From NCBI GenBank assembly GCA_016271365.2, contig CM028132.1, forward strand, positions 1,184,869,001 through 1,184,933,000: 64,000 nucleotides of DNA, in the 5' to 3' direction. The translations under genes and the position numbers were made by a program. Below are positions 63,171 to 64,000 of the stretch, piece after piece. The notes beneath the pieces are model-generated. The model did not search any database. It had not been told where the DNA came from and was given only the letters and a program-made list of their open reading frames with translations. Position 1 is the first letter of the stretch, and every line of letters starts with the position of its first letter. This stretch comes from Neoceratodus forsteri (taxonomy: Eukaryota; Chordata; Ceratodontiformes; Ceratodontidae).

Positions 63171-64000
63171 GCAGGTATCATAGAAGACATGCTACACAAA
63201 GCAGTGGAAAAGCACCACACCAGGGAAGAACTAGTAACACCACTGACTACCCTTTTTAATAAATCATGGGACGATGGGGTGGTACCTGAGGACTGGAGGA
63301 GGGTGGATGAGATTCCCCTTCACAAAAGTGGGAGCAAGACAGAGGCAGGAAACTACAGACCTGTCAGTTTGACCTCAGTGGTAGGGAAAATGATGGAATC
63401 ACTTCTGAAGGAAAGAATTGTTGAGTACCTAGAGGCCAGTGGGGCACAGGACCCAAGGCAGCATGGATTCACAGCGGAAAGGTCATGTCAGACAAATCTA
63501 ATTGATTTCTTTGACTGGGTGACCAAAGCAGTAGACCAGGGAGGGGCTGTGGACATGGCCTACCTACACTTTAGCAAGGCATTTGACACAGTCCCGCACA
63601 AAAGATTAATAAACAAATTAGCCAGCCTGGGAGTGGGTCCTAGGGTGGTAGCCTGGGTAAAACACTGGTTGGACAACAGGACACAGCGGGTAATAGTAAA
63701 TGGAGTCCACAGTGAAGAAAGGAGGGTTACTAGTGGGGTACCACAGGGTTCAGTACTAGGGCCGTTCCTTTTTAATGTCTTTATAAGTGACATTGCAGAG
63801 TGACTGGAAGGGAAAGTATGTCTCTTTGCAGATGACACAAAGATCTGCAACAGGGTTGATACCTGGTGGGGTGGAAAGGATGAAACGGGTCTTGGCAAGG
63901 TTGGAGGAATGGTCAAATGTATGGCAGCTTACATTCAATGCAAAAAAGTGCAAAGTAATGCACCTGGGAAACAAAAACCCAGTGGAAGAGTACACAGTGG
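63171..64000 (+). pseudogene. CR1-delta LINE reverse transcriptase (runs off window)
   Basis: 63189-63803 is open for 204 aa: [59 protein letters not shown], motif A with an altered start ([15 protein letters not shown], the catalytic YLDF aspartate replaced by histidine) and motif B ([18 protein letters not shown]). One in-frame TGA (63801-63803) precedes KVCLFADDTKICNR, where motif C is intact. Later codons shift frame. Its 3' end lies beyond 64000. It is closer to CR1-alpha than to gamma in the ADDTK region. Confidence 0.9.

Overview
This is a 64 kb piece of a large, transposon-rich vertebrate genome. Two exons on the minus strand (50787-50950 and 8234-8413) encode consecutive parts of a SEC22A-like longin/SNARE-family trafficking protein. 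Acceptor and donor sites, intron phases and uninterrupted protein continuity all agree, so positions 8414-50786 are one intron of about 42.4 kb. Flanking introns run to both window edges. The abundance of DIRS (tyrosine-recombinase) retrotransposons alongside CR1 and L2 LINEs, plus the intron size, suggests an amphibian (caecilian or salamander). That assignment is inference; no species-specific marker was recognised. No prokaryotic, viral or CRISPR features were seen.

Layout. 1-4862: DIRS-A. 5.3-7.7 kb: a minisatellite, clustered palindromes and a SINE piece. 8.2-8.4 kb: a SEC22A exon. 8.7-9.36 kb: a foldback element. 9.44-12.98 kb: a complex satellite-like repeat with an inserted SINE. 13.2-29.06 kb: one CR1 LINE (CR1-alpha, minus strand) split in three by an L2 LINE (13727-17860, plus) and by DIRS-B (17922-28483), which itself contains a whole DIRS-C (22225-27155). 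29.4-30.14 kb: another foldback element. 30.2-42.36 kb: DIRS-E, split by a gag-only DIRS derivative (DIRS-F, 31488-36026, itself carrying a truncated CR1) and by L2 material (36285-39995). 42.36-43.09 kb: an extra DIRS-E recombinase fragment carrying a hairpin insertion with 15-bp target duplications. 43.4-50 kb: DIRS-D, hit by a TA-flanked MITE, two SINEs and a small unknown insert. 50.79-50.95 kb: the upstream SEC22A exon. 51-57 kb: mostly featureless intron with a CR1 tail and two palindromic elements. 57.2-64 kb: CR1-gamma, DIRS-G interrupted by an Ingi/Vingi-like LINE, a possible further DIRS end, and CR1-delta running off the window.

All DIRS elements lie on the minus strand, in the same sense as SEC22A transcription. 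Every retroelement coding region seen carries stops, frameshifts or deletions, so none looks autonomous. DIRS-C is the best preserved, with one nonsense codon in RT-RNase H and a 2-bp deletion in the recombinase. The two host exons are the only sequences here that look functional as protein-coding DNA.
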